Source: Piezodorus guildinii (Eukaryota; Arthropoda; Insecta; Hemiptera; Pentatomidae). Taken from it: a stretch of DNA of 64,000 bases. The notes beneath the pieces were generated by a model that saw only the letters and a list, made by a program, of their open reading frames with translations, was not told the DNA's origin and did not search any database. Of this stretch, positions 35,613 to 48,092 are shown piece by piece (position 1 is the first letter of the stretch; each line of letters starts with the position of its first letter). Position numbers and translations under genes: made by a program. Location: NCBI GenBank assembly GCA_023052935.1, contig CM041292.1, positions 199,012,299 through 199,076,298 on the forward strand, written 5' to 3'.

Positions 35613-35957
35613 ATATTAAAAATAGTTGGTCGTTTGAATAATATGAAGGATGAAATAGTTTTGGTGCAGTCAAAATGATTGGAAAATAGTGTGTTCTTTT
35701 CTTTTTGTTATCTTTAGTGTTAATAGTTTTGACATTCTTTACTAATCATTTCGACCGCCACCCGAATCATCTAATCCTTCATATAAAACAGTTATAACTA
35801 ATTTAATGCTAAATTGTTATTTCAATGATTCTGAATACAAATATATTCCGTCTTTCGCCCTCTACCTCTTGCAGGTAACGGGAGAGAAGCCTTATATTCA
35901 TGCAGGAAGTGAAAAAAAAAGCTATGTGCTGAGAATAAAAAAAAGGTAGTAGTATTA

Positions 35958-36710
35958 TTGGGTTGTGTCACATGAAATGTCCGTTTTCAAGGTAAAGGAT
36001 TTTTATTAAAAATACGATATCAAAGCAAGATAATTTTATTCCAAGTATTTACCTTTTTTTTCTACACATTTTTCCCAACGTGACAGCAACTTTTTTAGCC
36101 CAGTTCATTCAATTTTTGCACGGTATGTTTTGAAACATGGGGGGGGGGGTCTTGCTGCCGCTCAGTGAGATCATGATGTACCCATGTATCGAGCTTTTTT
36201 ACTTTCCCAATACACTTTAAATGTTTGGAAACAGTAGATGCACTTGCATTTAGTTGTGCTGAGAGTCTTTTAACTGTTTGGTAGGGGTTTCCTTCTACTG
36301 TATGTTTGAGGACATCGTTGTCTATTACGGACAGAGGTCTTCCTCGGGCAAGTTTTCCAACTCGGTATCCCCAGCTGAAAACTTAGCAAACCAATGGCGA
36401 ATGGTCCGTTCATTAACACTCCCTTCCCCAAACGCCTTGCAAATATTTCTAACAGCCTCAGCTGCTGAATGGCCGAGTTTCAACTCGTACAAAAATATTC
36501 CTCGAAAATCCCGTGTTTTCATGTTCATATTTGGAGGTATACTAAAAAGTGGGTAATTGATTGGGAAGCTAATGTTTATAATACAAAGGTAGAGGTTAGT
36601 AACTGTTTATTTTAAATATGTAAACATCCGGAAGAAAGCAACAGAGACCTGCAAAATCTTCATGTATTTCAGAAACTATAAAAACGGACATTTCATGTTT
36701 ATCAACCCGA
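35958..36710 (-). mobile_element. mariner deletion derivative (copy M3)
   Basis: It is 753 bp with TA on both sides. It has the same ends as M2 and the same internal junction (gggtcttgctgccgctcagt, with an expanded G run here). It has a further deletion in the C-terminal half (cgtgacagcaactttttta joins directly to gcccagttcattcaatt). The minus strand keeps RNICKAFGEGSVNERTIRHW. Confidence 0.9.
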
Positions 36711-37855
36711 TATATATACGTATCATGGTGTATACACACTCTTGCCCAGTGCTGGCAAATCTAGATGTAGAGGGGGTAAATAACCATTATGACAAATTAC
36801 TTAAACTACGCATAGGTAAAAAAAAAAAAGAAGAAATACTTCAGAACTTGAATTGGTTCTTTGGTTAGAATTATGTTTATTTTATATCATATAGCCTACA
36901 TAGACTAGGTAACGATAACAAAAATCTTCGCTTTAAAAAAAAAATACAATAAAAATGTGTTTAAAAAAAATTAAATATACCTAATTTAAAGCTATAAGTA
37001 TTTTAAAATACAAAGGTGCATATACTACACTAGCGCTTATGTGTTGCTTTTCTCAAGAAGCTAATGCGTCTGACTCAAGCACCGAAATATCTTTACCATC
37101 GCTCGACAATTCGAGAGTAAAAAATATAATTGAGAACAAGAAAACTCAACATTAAGAAGCGCGTGATTGGAAGATACTTTTTCAAGAAACAAATTTAATT
37201 TGTTTCTCGTTTTGTTTCAAATGGTTTGGATTGGACGACCGGTAGATAGGACTAATAATTATAACAATTAAGAATTTTAAATGTCTTAATCGTTACTTAT
37301 AAACAAACAAATTTGGAATTGACTTTTTTGTCTAAAATCTTATGGTCAACATTGGTGCGAAGGCAGACGGAAGGCGAGTTTGGACAACTGCCGACATTCT
37401 TTTGAAAAGCATCCAAAAAGCACTACGGTAGTTTACACTATTACTTTGGCTCTTACTGGGGTCAAGCGATAATGCAAATTAAAAAGGATAATGGATTACA
37501 CGAAAAATATGACAAGATGTTTCTACTCAGTTTAATACGAAAGGCAGTCAATAATTAAGTTATAGTAATTTTCATTAAAATTTTGTTTTAACACGGCGAG
37601 GTGAAGTAGCGGATATATGCTGTATTTAAATGTAAAATCATAAATATAAATGAAAGAATAATAAAAGAAAAAAGAACAATCCTTTCTCTTCATTCAAGGC
37701 TGGAGTTGTTTAACCCAACACGGCTTCTGCTGGAAAAGCACGACTCCAGTATAGCCTTCGATTCCAATTAACTTTAAAAAAAAAGTACTATTGAAAAGAA
37801 AAGAAAAAAACTCCATCGAATACTATAATTAAGTCTCTATTTCAGTAAATAAAAA
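36711..37855. other. no recognised gene
   Basis: A plus-strand frame to 36868 (NHYDKLLKLRIGKKKKEEIL...) is unrecognised. A GC-richer spot at 37690-37760 forms a weak hairpin (tggagttgt/acgactcca). Confidence 0.3.
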
Positions 37856-38741
37856 AATATGGTGCGGGCAACACACGACTTTCACTTACTGCCGTATTAA
37901 AAATCGATTAACAAATTTTTAAATACAGTTAGAGATAAAAATGAGTAAAACCTAATAGTCTAAGAATTAGTTAAATGGAATTTCTACAGAAACATGTGTA
38001 TTATTAATAAATCTATTAAATTATTATTTAAAATAATCAGTTAGTTTTATCTTCTTTTCATCACTTTCTATTAACTTTTAAAAGCTTGGGTATAAGATAA
38101 TATTTTTTCTAAAATCTTTAGCTTTCCAACGGTACATCATACACGTATAATTACTGCTCTTATGTTCAAAAACTAAAAATTACATTAAAAAATTGTTTTT
38201 TCAGTTTTCCTCTTTAGTTGTTTTTTTGAATTCGCACAACTTACATATATACCTGTTTTTCATCAGAGGTAACAAGATAATATAGTTATTTTTATAGAAT
38301 CAACAAAATTAAAAGTACTTTAGAAGAAGAAAATTTAAAATATCGGCATTTACACCTCATCAGAATATTATATCATAGATAAAACCTACATAATATGAAA
38401 GCCCATAAATTACATCGATATAGCGATGTTTAATTAAATCGTCGAACCGTTTTCAAGAAATCGAAAAAAGGTACAATAGCATGCATAAGTGGTCTTCTCG
38501 TAAGCGATTTTGATGAAAAAGTTTTAGTAACATCTCGGGCGTAATAAAATGAAATTTCAGCTTTATAGGACTTATCGTTTCCGCCCAGGAGTTACCACAC
38601 ACACACCTTTTTTGCGGGACGTGGTTATTTGGACTCAGGGACCCAAAAATGTGTATTTCCGTTGAAAAACTGGAATTAGAAAATTTTCACGATCGCAATA
38701 CTTCCCCTTACTATATATTTCATATAAATGTAAGTGAAAGT
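37856..38741 (-). repeat. repeat A copy 9 (both ends present)
   Basis: This complete reverse copy of about 885 bp starts tatggtgcgggcaacacacg, then actttcacttac, and ends atgtaagtgaaagt. Internal CA tract at about 38598-38607. Confidence 0.87.
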
Positions 38742-39601
38742 AATATTCTCCATTATAATTCTGATGAGGAAACTTTATTCAAGGTTTCGATCCGAGCCAC
38801 ACCAACACAGACAGCTGCCAGCTGACAGAGATGCACATGTCACATGCCAAACATGTAACGTTTTTTAGGGTGAAAAAAAAAACCATTAAAAGATGAATCT
38901 CTAAACTTTATACCCCCTAACCAAAAGAAATCCATGTCAGAAAACAATTTTATTGAAATTTTATGAGAGAGAGGGGAGGTGAAGAAATGTGAAAATTAAA
39001 AAAACAAATGAAATAAGTCGTTTTAATTTTCAATTATTTTGAATTACATCTCTAAATTAAGAGTTCTATTATTTATTGTTAAAAGAAAAGAACAATATCT
39101 TTTTTTTTTTTACTTCTAGAGTAATCACTAAAGGAATTTAATTCCCTTAATTGTGTGTACTGTATATTAAAATAATACTTCTTTGAATTCAAGATTATTT
39201 TCATGAATTTTAATCTTTAGATAAAGAATAAAGCTTTTCCACTAATTAGTTCCATTTTCCGACCTTCCACTTCGTTTTCTTCATTATTTTCCTTTTAGTC
39301 CGTATTCGTTCCCTTCTTCAACACTGAAGTATTCCCTTTTATATATATTTATATAATTATAAAGTTGTATATATATATATATAAAGTTGTCAAAGAATTT
39401 TAAAGTTCAGTAAATAAATTAGTAATTCTGTTTAGGTTACGTTAACAGCGAAAAAACCAACAAAATATTAAAATTGGTATACAATAATTAGTAGATGAAA
39501 TTATTATTACAGAGACTGAAAATAATTTTGAATAAATTTAATAATGCATTTAATTTACGATGAATGGTTAAACAGTAGTTAATCAGGCTCAACACTTTTT
39601 T

Positions 39602-40733
39602 ACTTTCACTCAGATACATATGAAGTATATAGTAAGGGGAAGAAATGCGATAGTGAAAATTTTTGAATTCAAGTTTTCGACGGAAATACACGTTTTATGG
39701 TCCCTTAATTGAAGCGTTGATTTCCATAAGGTACTATATCCATTCTGGGACATTTTACAGGAAGCGCGAAAATCTCTCATTATTATATTATTAAACCAAC
39801 TAATTTGATTCTTTTCGCATTAAAATCTAGAATTATTTTTTTACTGTTATTTTATTAATAAAACCATAATAAAGTTATAAAATGAAATATTCTGTTATGA
39901 TTTAGAATGAAACTAAATGTGTAATAAGTATCTTAAGAAATTAATAACATTTCTAAATCCCGTTATTAAAGGACATGAGTGTTCATTAGATACAATCAAA
40001 TTTAAGATTTAGATAAAACTAAAAGAGAAGAATATAAATATGTAAAAAAATCAATTTCGTAAAAAATGGCCTTTAGTACCTTTTGGAAATCAACGTCTCA
40101 ATTCCAAAAAACCAAGTCCCGAAAAAAGTTTCTGTGTATGAGTGTGGTCACTCCAGCGCGAAAACGAAAAGCTCTATAATACTGAAATTTCATATATGAG
40201 ACAATTATAAGCCAAAGATGTTACAGTAACTTATTCATCAAAATTAACTGACCAAAAGAGCCACTTTATACCATGCATTTTGCACCTATTTACGATTTTC
40301 TCAAAAACGGCTCAAACGATTTTGATTAAATTCGCTATATCGAATTAAAATTCAATAGGCTATAATTTCATTTAGGTTTTATTCTGATTGAAATAGTCTG
40401 AAAGGGCAAAAATGGCGATATTTAGAATTCAATTTTTTTAATATAATTTTTGTTTTGTTTTTATGTTAAGAGGTGTAATATACGGTTGGAAAGAGAACGA
40501 TTTGAAGAAAAATATTATACGAAACACGAAGTTGTAAAAGGCAATATACAGTGACGAATAGGGAATAAAATGTAATTATATTAATTAATCTAATTCATAT
40601 GCTTCCAACGAAAATGAATACACGTTTTATTAAAATCAACTTAAGGTCTTTTTCAAATTGATGTGTATTCAATAGTTTTTAAACTGATTTTAACAGTCGA
40701 GGTAAGTGAAAGTAGTATGTTGCCCGCACAAGA
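39602..40733 (+). repeat. repeat A copy 10, split by MITE-B
   Basis: It starts with actttcact and ends gtaagtgaaagtagtatgtt, then gcccgcacaaga. It is interrupted at 39707-40103, after which the family sequence resumes with aaaccaagtcccg. Confidence 0.85.
39707..40103. mobile_element. MITE-B: 397-bp element with about 30-bp terminal inverted repeats
   Basis: The left end is aattgaagcgttgatttcca, continuing taaggtacta. The complement of the right end is aattgagacgttgatttcca, continuing aaaggtacta. The flanking repeat A consensus shows that it is an insertion. No coding capacity. A related element is at 46629-48092. Confidence 0.78.
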
Positions 40734-40754
40734 TTTTTTTTATAATGTTACGAA

Positions 40755-40826
40755 TACATTTAAAAGAAATGATTGCAAAGTGACTAAACCTCAAAACCTT
40801 GAACAATAGATAATTAACTAAATAAC

Positions 40827-40886
<60 letters not shown>

Positions 40887-40927
40887 ACATTTAAGATAAT
40901 GAAGAGGGAAATAAACAATCCAGAACC

Positions 40928-40993
<66 letters not shown>

Positions 40994-41184
40994 AAAAGAA
41001 ATGATTACAAAGTGACTATACCTCAAAACCTTGAACGTTATATAACTTAAATTATCAACAATAGATAATTTAAAGGCGACTTTAACTTAGAATGAAAAAA
41101 CCAAAAATTAAAACAGTCCTTAAAATATGAAAATCGGGCATATCCTTTGAAATAGCAAATTACTTCTTTTCGGGCGTAACTAAA

Positions 41185-41242
<58 letters not shown>

Positions 41243-41300
41243 ACATTTAGATAATGAAGAGGGAAATAAACAATCCAAAAAAAAAAAAAAAAAAAAAAAT
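40755..41300 (+). repeat. local duplication containing TA arrays and A runs
   Basis: A unit with aaaagaaatgatt-caaagtg, cctcaaaaccttgaac, aaataactata-(TA)n and gataatgaagagggaaataa, then acaatcc, occurs twice (about 40757-40930 and 40992-41276). The second copy has an extra 130 bp before its TA array. TA arrays lie at 40834-40883 and 41189-41239, and an uninterrupted A62 run at 40930-40991. Confidence 0.85.
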
Positions 41301-41892
41301 CCATAAAGCAAAATAATGAAATGAAAAGATTTTTAAGGAATGAATGCGACTAGAACTGCACTGTACACAGGCATAGAAATATGTTTTGGCTAAGTTGGTA
41401 GCTAAAAAAGACAATATAATCGGATATTATTTGGAGTTACACTTTACTCTTCTACATTCATTTCTAAGACCGAGTTTAATATATAAGGGAAATTAGATCA
41501 AAACTGAAAGACCCGAACTGCTGTATGAGTTTCCTTCTGACAACATTTCATTGTGTAGTTGGGCAATAGGGTCATTGGCATTATCGCGAAATGTATCACG
41601 AATGTCAAAGGTCACATTGTTGGATTGCGCTCATATTGAAGAATATAGCATCAGTAACAAAAATTGTTTTTAAAAATTTTAGTTATAGTTAGAGTACAAA
41701 CTGTAAGGATGAACTAAAAATAAACAAAACCTTACATGAATGATGGATTTTTATAAGATATTGATCTTTAGACAAGAATTTAATTACATTTATGTTGCAG
41801 TAGATTAAAAAACAAAATTATATAAATTGTATTTTACGTTAAGTTACGAGTAAAATTTAAAAAAATGTCTAAAATATTATAAATGACTTTAT

Positions 41893-41946
41893 TTATTCAC
41901 AGTAGCATAAAGTGAAATTAAACGAATAAAAAACAAAACAAACAAT
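41893..41946 (+). repeat. SINE-B 3' tail fragment
   Basis: gtagcataaagtgaaattaa, then acgaataaaaaacaaaacaa, matches only the SINE-B end. Confidence 0.6.
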
Positions 41947-42025
41947 ATTAGCGCTCATTTTAATAAATGAAATATTCGTCATCATTATGAATGATTTTGC
42001 GTTATCAGATCATTAATGTTACTTA

Positions 42026-42356
42026 AAAAAAAAAAAAAAAAAAAAAAAAACCTGTACCACTACAACCCATGAGGGTCTTGGGCTCAGTACATATAGAGAT
42101 TCGTACTGTTTCTAAGCCAACGGCAGTGCAATGTGGTGATTAGGCCTTAATCACGCTCAGCCGCCAGGTTTTTCCCCAATTGATTTGGGTACCCACTTTA
42201 TAGAGGCTGGGTCTGCCCCAGGAGGGTCTCCATACCCTAGGGTCGCCCCCCGACCGAATTAACAGAATAAATAATATTTTACCACAGCCGGGATTCGAAC
42301 CCAGGACCCGGAGCACAGCAGACTAGCGCTCTATCCACTAGACCACGCCGCTCCCC
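42026..42356 (-). repeat. SINE-A copy 3 with 13-bp target-site duplication
   Basis: It is flanked by ttaatgttactta (42013-42025 and 42357-42369). The plus strand shows an A run of about 25 just inside the left duplication, so on the SINE strand the element ends in poly(T). Box A tggtctagtgg and box B ggttcgaatcc are intact. Confidence 0.95.
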
Positions 42357-43099
42357 TTAATGTTACTTATTAAATAATAATTAAAAAGTTTTTTTTTTAA
42401 GCTAAATTTAATAATTTGATATCCTAGAAATTGGGAAAGTAACAACTTAAGAATCAATTGAGATTACACACACATACATCCGTTTTATTTCGATTGTATT
42501 TCTCACTTCGGTTATTTTACACATTGTACCTAATACATATAGGAAATTACTAATGCGTACATATTCATCAGCATACAGGTGTCTTAGTAAATAATCTACT
42601 GATACAAAGTGTACACCAAAAGGAGTGATGTAAGGAAATCTAGCGTTTTTTATTTGCAAAACTATAACAAACTACTTGCATTCCTAATGCAATGCATCAC
42701 AGTTTATTTAATGACTTGACATTATGATTATGGGCGATAAACAATGCTAGTATGGCGATATCTTGATAGCTGCTTTTAAAAACCTCTTTAAAGTTCTCGT
42801 TTAACATTAAATAAAAAATGTTAATCACTAATTAAGGTAGTCTATACAACTATTTTATTATCACCTATGCCATTTTTTCTTATATATTTTGACGATAATT
42901 GTCAAAGTAATGTGCTACAAAAAGTATACATATACATATAAGAAAATATAACATAAAGATAAATAACAAAAATATATAATCATTTTATACAGACACATTC
43001 CAATTTTCAACTTTGGTATAGACACTACATCCGCCAAACCTTTATTTAAATTTAACTTATAGCGACATGATAATTTCAACTCGGTTATAATGTTTTTGT

Positions 43100-43310
43100 T
43101 AATTTATTTAACGTCACTTTATGCTACTATGGCTAATCGGAAAATGGTAGTGGTAGTGGGAGTCCTAAATTTTGCCTATCGAGGTTTTATTATGATAGGG
43201 ATCTTCAACGAGTACCTGACATCGCACAAGCTCGGGACCACCTTTGAACGTTCCCTCCGAAGAACGGCATAACTAAGGATTTTTTACTCCCATTAAAAAA
43301 TCCTATCCAC
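43100..43310 (-). repeat. SINE-B, head-truncated
   Basis: The plus strand reads atttatttaacgtcacttta, tgctactatggctaatcgg and then the body up to attaaaaaatccta. The tRNA-like head is missing. The plus-strand frame across it is a shadow. Confidence 0.82.
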
Positions 43311-43314
43311 TCTG

Positions 43315-43318
<4 letters not shown>

Positions 43319-43366
<48 letters not shown>
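43319..43366. repeat. (TA)n microsatellite
   Basis: About 24 TA units directly beside the truncated SINE-B. Confidence 0.95.
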
Positions 43367-43370
<4 letters not shown>

Positions 43371-43429
43371 TAAAAAAAGAAAAAAAAACCTGCTGCAAAC
43401 TCTTACACTTTGGTTTATTATTTTAAAAT

Positions 43430-44870
43430 AATTACGCTATCATACTTCTGCGTAAATGATATTTTTAGTTTTATTTTCTTGTGACAGAAGAACATACTGA
43501 TTTTCTTATTTCACATTGACAATGCGACACATAGAGTGTGTTTCAAAAGTATTCGAAATTCACTAACATTATGTAATTTACTTGCTTTTGACTTATTTCT
43601 TCTGTTTTAAAAGAATTGTTACCCACTTTATAACGTTAGAAGGAATAGAGGTATACAATAGCTGAACTCAAAAATCACGAAAAAAAAAAAATTGAGTGTC
43701 AAAAGTATTCGGAACTAAGTGGTTTACGATTTATATTAATGCATTAATCATATACAAACATACATTAGATAAACCTTTTTGTATAATTATTCATTTTAGT
43801 TTATGAAAAGTTGTTCTTAATAATTTATTAATTGTTTGTTGCGAAATATTGTCCCATTAAAGCACTTATTGTTGCTTGTAGTAATTTATATTTTAAATAT
43901 TCCATTTCCTGATTTTCCTTTTTAGTGAGGCTCACAAATCTAGTTAAATTAAAAAAAAAACATGTAGGAGAGATTTCGTGAAATTTTAGGAAATTTCACA
44001 GCAACTAAAACTAAATAAATTCATTGTCGTGCTTAAGTAAAAAATTCCTAATTTTAATTCTGGCTGTTCATACAGAAAAAATACACTAATATATCAATAA
44101 CATCTTCCAAGAGTCCAATCTTATCAATCTTTTACTAAGAAAAACAGCCCTAACCATTACTGACCGCTAAAGGTGTTTAATGTCATATGCTAAATTCTTT
44201 ATTGGATTTCATCCATATGTTCTCCATAGGAACACTGTATATTAGTATGAGACTCATCTGTGAACATTAAAATTCATTAACCTTCTTTTTAAAAAAATGT
44301 CTCAAACAATATGCCTATCGTCTTTATTGCCTTGCCTGCTGGAAGACTTTTTTCGGACAACATATACCATATTTTTCAGAACGCGGCAAACAGTGGAGCA
44401 CATCTTGTGCAACCAGAAGTTCTGAAAAATTCAGAAATAACTTAAAATTACTTATTTGAGGTATTTTTAGTTCTTATTAGATCAAAAATCACTCTTTCCT
44501 TTATAACATTAAATATTTTTTGGATGGCGACTTTAACTATATTTTATCATATCTTCCACATTATACTCAGCGATCCAAATCCTTTCATAAATTTTTTCCA
44601 CATTTCAACTATTTCTCTTTTAAAAATTATTCGAAGCCTTTGTTCGATGTGTGTAGGGCCTTATTCTAAAAACATATCTTTGCAAGGTTGGGTATATGTT
44701 ACATGAAGGTGTAGTATTGTTTAGAACATAAAATTATGCGGAAATTAGTGAGAATATGGATATTTTAAACCATTAAACAATAGGATATTACGAATTCCGA
44801 ATACTTTTGACACTCGCTGTAGTTGGCAGTGTGAAAAGCAGTCTTGACGTAAATCGATTCCTCACTGTTT
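43430..44870 (-). mobile_element. Helitron helicase-end remnant split by a Tc1-like element
   Basis: The segments 43430-43533 (ttctgcgtaaatgatatttt, cagaagaacatactgatttt, gacaatgcgacacatag) and 44820-44870 (ttggcagtgtgaaaagcagt, cttgacgtaaat) align with the helicase end at 32626-32760 when the 1286-bp insert is removed. The coding frame is broken. Confidence 0.78.
43534..44819 (-). mobile_element. Tc1-like DNA transposon, decayed
   Basis: It is 1286 bp, flanked by TA (43532-43533 and 44820-44821). The left end is gagtgtgtttcaaaagtatt. The complement of the right end is cagcgagtgtcaaaagtatt, then cggaattc. A second copy of the end motif (gagtgtcaaaagtattcgga) lies inside at about 43694-43713, as in elements with internal direct repeats in their ends. 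The minus strand retains MFTDESHTNIQ near 44250, matching the F-T-D-E-S catalytic motif of Tc1 transposases. Stops and frameshifts are abundant. Confidence 0.82.
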
Positions 44871-44947
44871 ATTTTTTTATGTTTTCCCCAGTGATTTATT
44901 AATTGTTAAGACAAAACAAAACAACGGGAAATTGAATTATTTTAAAA

Positions 44948-45476
44948 CTAGCTGTTGCGCGCGACTTCGTCTGCGTCAATCTCAGTTATTATGATGGCTA
45001 TTAAGACGTTTTTAAAAGAATGTTGGGTTGTCCGGAAATTTCGCAGGAAAATTTGGACAAATTAAAAATAAACAACTTAAAGTTTATTTATTTAATCTAC
45101 AAAATAGTTACCACCGTTAGCGATTACTCTTTCCCAATGGCTTGAACGGTCAATTATCCCTTTTTTCCAAAAATCACTGTCCTTCATCCTGAAGAACAAT
45201 AATAGGTCCGTTCTGACGTAATCTTCTGAAGAGTATTATTGAATTATTATAAAATTAAAAGGTAAATCATTGGAATCGTTGAGATTCGAAATAAATTTTC
45301 CCTGTTTTTTCCCAGTTTTTCCACTGATTCTTCGGTCCTATTGGTCGCAGCGTGATGTTATATAGCCTATAACCTTCCTCGATAAATGGACTATCCAACT
45401 CAATTTTTCAATTTGAAGCAGTAGTTTCTGAGATTAGCAACAAACAAACTCTTCTTCTTTATAATATTAGTATAGA
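44948..45476 (-). mobile_element. non-autonomous Helitron carrying a mariner fragment
   Basis: In minus orientation it starts TCTATACTAATATTATAAAG after an A and ends cgaagtcgcgcgcaacag, then CTAG followed by T. Both ends match the Helitron at 26419-26977 (start) and 32549 (end). It contains a mariner fragment at 45023-45236. Confidence 0.8.
45023..45236 (-). pseudogene. mariner 3'-end fragment (second mariner type)
   Basis: The end ttgggttgtccggaaatttc differs from M1-M4. The minus-strand frame ending at 45092 reads DSDFWKKGIIDRSSHWERVI, then ANGGNYFVD and a stop. This is the W-x-x-G-I-x-x-L-x-x-R-W-x-x-x-I-x-x-x-G-x-Y-F end of mariner transposases. The rest of the element is missing. Confidence 0.8.
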
Positions 45477-45789
45477 TTTTATCATACGACACGGTTGTGT
45501 GCCTAAACCTTTTAGCTATAATTTAATTGCCTAATTAACTTTACAATTTTCAAGTAATCTAAGAGCTAATGAAAGACGAACAGCTACAATGTTAATTTAA
45601 ATTCAAGAGAAATTGGCAATCAAGACCTTAAATTTCAAAACGCAATATCTTTGCTTATTCTCTAAAGTTTAAGGTTTTTTATATACTCGATATCTGGATT
45701 CTACGTATACTTGAAACATAAAATCTTAAAATTAAGAGGGGCAGGTTTTTTTTTTCCTTGATCAATTGTAACAGAATAAACTGGGGTCA

Positions 45790-46077
45790 CCCATAGCGTA
45801 GTTGCTAGCATAACAGCTTTCAATGCCAAAGGTTGCGGGTTCAAACCTGCGGGTGGCCCTAGGATTTTTTAATGGGAGTAAAAAATCCTTAGTTATGCCG
45901 TCCTTCGGAGGGGACGTTAAAAGGTGGTCCCGAGCCTGTGCGATGTCAGGTACTCGTTAAAGATCCCTATACTAATAAAACCTGGATAGGCAAAATTTAG
46001 GACTCCCACTGTAGCATCGTCCGATTAGCCATAGGAGCATAAAGTGACGTTAAACGAATAAACAAACAAACAAACAG
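45790..46077 (+). repeat. SINE-B full-length copy
   Basis: This is the best-preserved head: ggggtcacccatagcgtagt, with box A tagcgtagttg and box B ggttcaaacct. Then come the full body and an (AAAC)n tail at 46058-46076. No clear target duplication. Confidence 0.92.
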
Positions 46078-46628
46078 CATGAACTAAAATACAATATAAT
46101 CGAACTTTGTATTAATTAAATCACACAATAATAACTCCCCTACAACCATCACTATCTTTACCGGACATGTTTCACCTTTCTTCCTTGACCCATCATACAC
46201 AGAGAATAATGAACAAAAAATTAAGTTAAAATAAAGATTATCCTGAGCTTCTGAGGCTAGATTGAGAGGAAAATAATAATAATAATATTAAGATAATCTC
46301 GCCTGTATTACCGGCTAATATTGAGGAGAATATATGAATTGTTTGTGTTTAGAAATAACCTTAGGTAACAATTGAATAAATCAACCATTAACTTAAATTC
46401 CATTTACATGACGAAAATGCTACAAGTGATTATACAAGGAAAAAATACCTCATGACTAAGGCATGAATATTCATAAAAATTGTAACTCTGTCCTGGTCGA
46501 TTAATCTTATTGTATTAATAATAAAGAACAAATCGATCGCAATACATTTTAACTACCCTCTCTCCATTTTCTTATTCACAATAGAGATGTGTCGGCTCTC
46601 AAGGAATTATTATGTATCTGTTATCTTC

Positions 46629-48092
46629 AATTGAGACATTGATTTCCAAAAGGTACTATAACAACTTTAGAAAATTTTACAGGAAACGCAAAAATCTGTA
46701 ATTTATTAATTATTGGACCAACTTACGTGATTCTTTTTTTATTAAAATCAAAAGTTGATTTTTTAGTGTGTTGCCAACTCATTTTTCTAACTTACTGCAC
46801 TTTTCCGATGATTTTAAACAATAAAATATGGATTTAGTATTATTTGGAACGGAACATGGATATAGTACTTTTTGGAAAGAATTAAAAGGGATATAGCACT
46901 TTTTGGAAGAATATAACGCACGATAAGTTGGTAACAGTCACTATAATCTTCCTGATACAACCTTAGTGATAACTAACGTCTTTATATTGTTAATTACTAC
47001 GTTATGTATATTTCCTTATTCTCCCTCTAAGAAATATCTTTCTTTGTTAGTTAATTACATTGATTATCTATTATTCATAAAGAAAGTGAATATTCAAAGG
47101 ACAATTTATCTATTTATGGCACTATAGTAAGAAAGTATGTAATTATGAAGTTTGTTTTGAACTTGTATTTACTATTTGTGTGAATTTAGCAAATTTAACT
47201 ATATTATTAACGACTTGTAAACAATACTTAACCATAGATACTGATAAATAATAACATTTAAAATCCTGTACCACTACAACCCATGAAGGGTCTTGGGCTC
47301 AGTACATATAGAGATTCGTACTGTTTCTAGGCCAACGGCAGTGCAATGAGGGGGATTAGGCCTTAATCACGCTCAGCCGCCAGGTTTTTCCCCAATTAAT
47401 TTGGGTACCCACTTTATAGAGGCTGGGTCTGCCCCAGGAGGGTCTCCATACCCTAGGGTCGCCCCCCGACTGAATTAACAGAATAAATAATATTCTGCCA
47501 CAGGCGGGATTCGAACCCAGGACCCGGAGCACAGCAGACTAGTGCTCTATCCACTAGACCACGCCGCTAACATTATATTTAACATTATAATAATAACATT
47601 TAACTAAAGTTAAATCACGCACGAATTTTCTTCACATATTTAGCAAGTTCGTGGAATGCTAATTCTAACTATTTGCAGGATCAAATACCATTATTCTATT
47701 AAAATGTTAGTTTCTGAAAAATTTTAAACCAAATTTATGTTGCTGAAAGAAGAAATACTATGAAAAAATTTAATTTAGTTGACAACCTAAAAGAACCAAA
47801 GTGACGAAACTAAGTTGTTTCAAATAGCCTTAAAACATATTATTAGGTAAAAACTTGTGATCAAAATTATAGCGTTGATTCAAAACGTGCTAAATGAACC
47901 AATAAAAATGCATAAAATGATGAAAACAATAAATAAATGGTGATATATTATACGGGATTAGGTGATTCCGCTGTGTAGTAGGAAATATAGTACACCTTGG
48001 GGGAAATGAAAGGAAAAGTTGTATCGGTTTAAGGATATAGTACGTTTTGGAACGAAACGTGGATATAGTACCTTTTGGAATGAAGTGCAATT
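46629..48092. mobile_element. probable long relative of MITE-B
   Basis: The left end, aattgagacattgatttcca then aaaggtactata, and the next 100 bases match MITE-B (acaggaaacgcaaaaatct). The complement of aggtacc-like DNA near 48068-48092 (aattgcacttcattccaaaa, then ggtactata) gives the other end. Short repeats of ggatatagtac-tttttggaa lie inside (46845-46915 and 48030-48080). It contains SINE-A copy 4. No transposase is recognised. Confidence 0.5.
47265..47568 (-). repeat. SINE-A copy 4
   Basis: A nearly full copy with intact box A and box B on the minus strand. It ends gtggtacagg. Flanks resemble an imperfect duplication (taacatttaaaa / taacattatatt). It is inserted in the MITE-B relative. 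Confidence 0.9.

Noticed and set aside
36278..36556. plus-strand open frame, with a similar one at 63545-63793
   Set aside because: It is antisense to the mariner transposase N-terminal region.
40690..41026. open frames of Tyr/Ile and Phe repeats
   Set aside because: They are translations of TA and poly(A) tracts.
42291..42356. tRNA gene on the minus strand (box A and box B present)
   Set aside because: The same tRNA-like head occurs at five places, always followed by the same SINE body and flanked by target duplications. No complete cloverleaf with acceptor pairing was seen.
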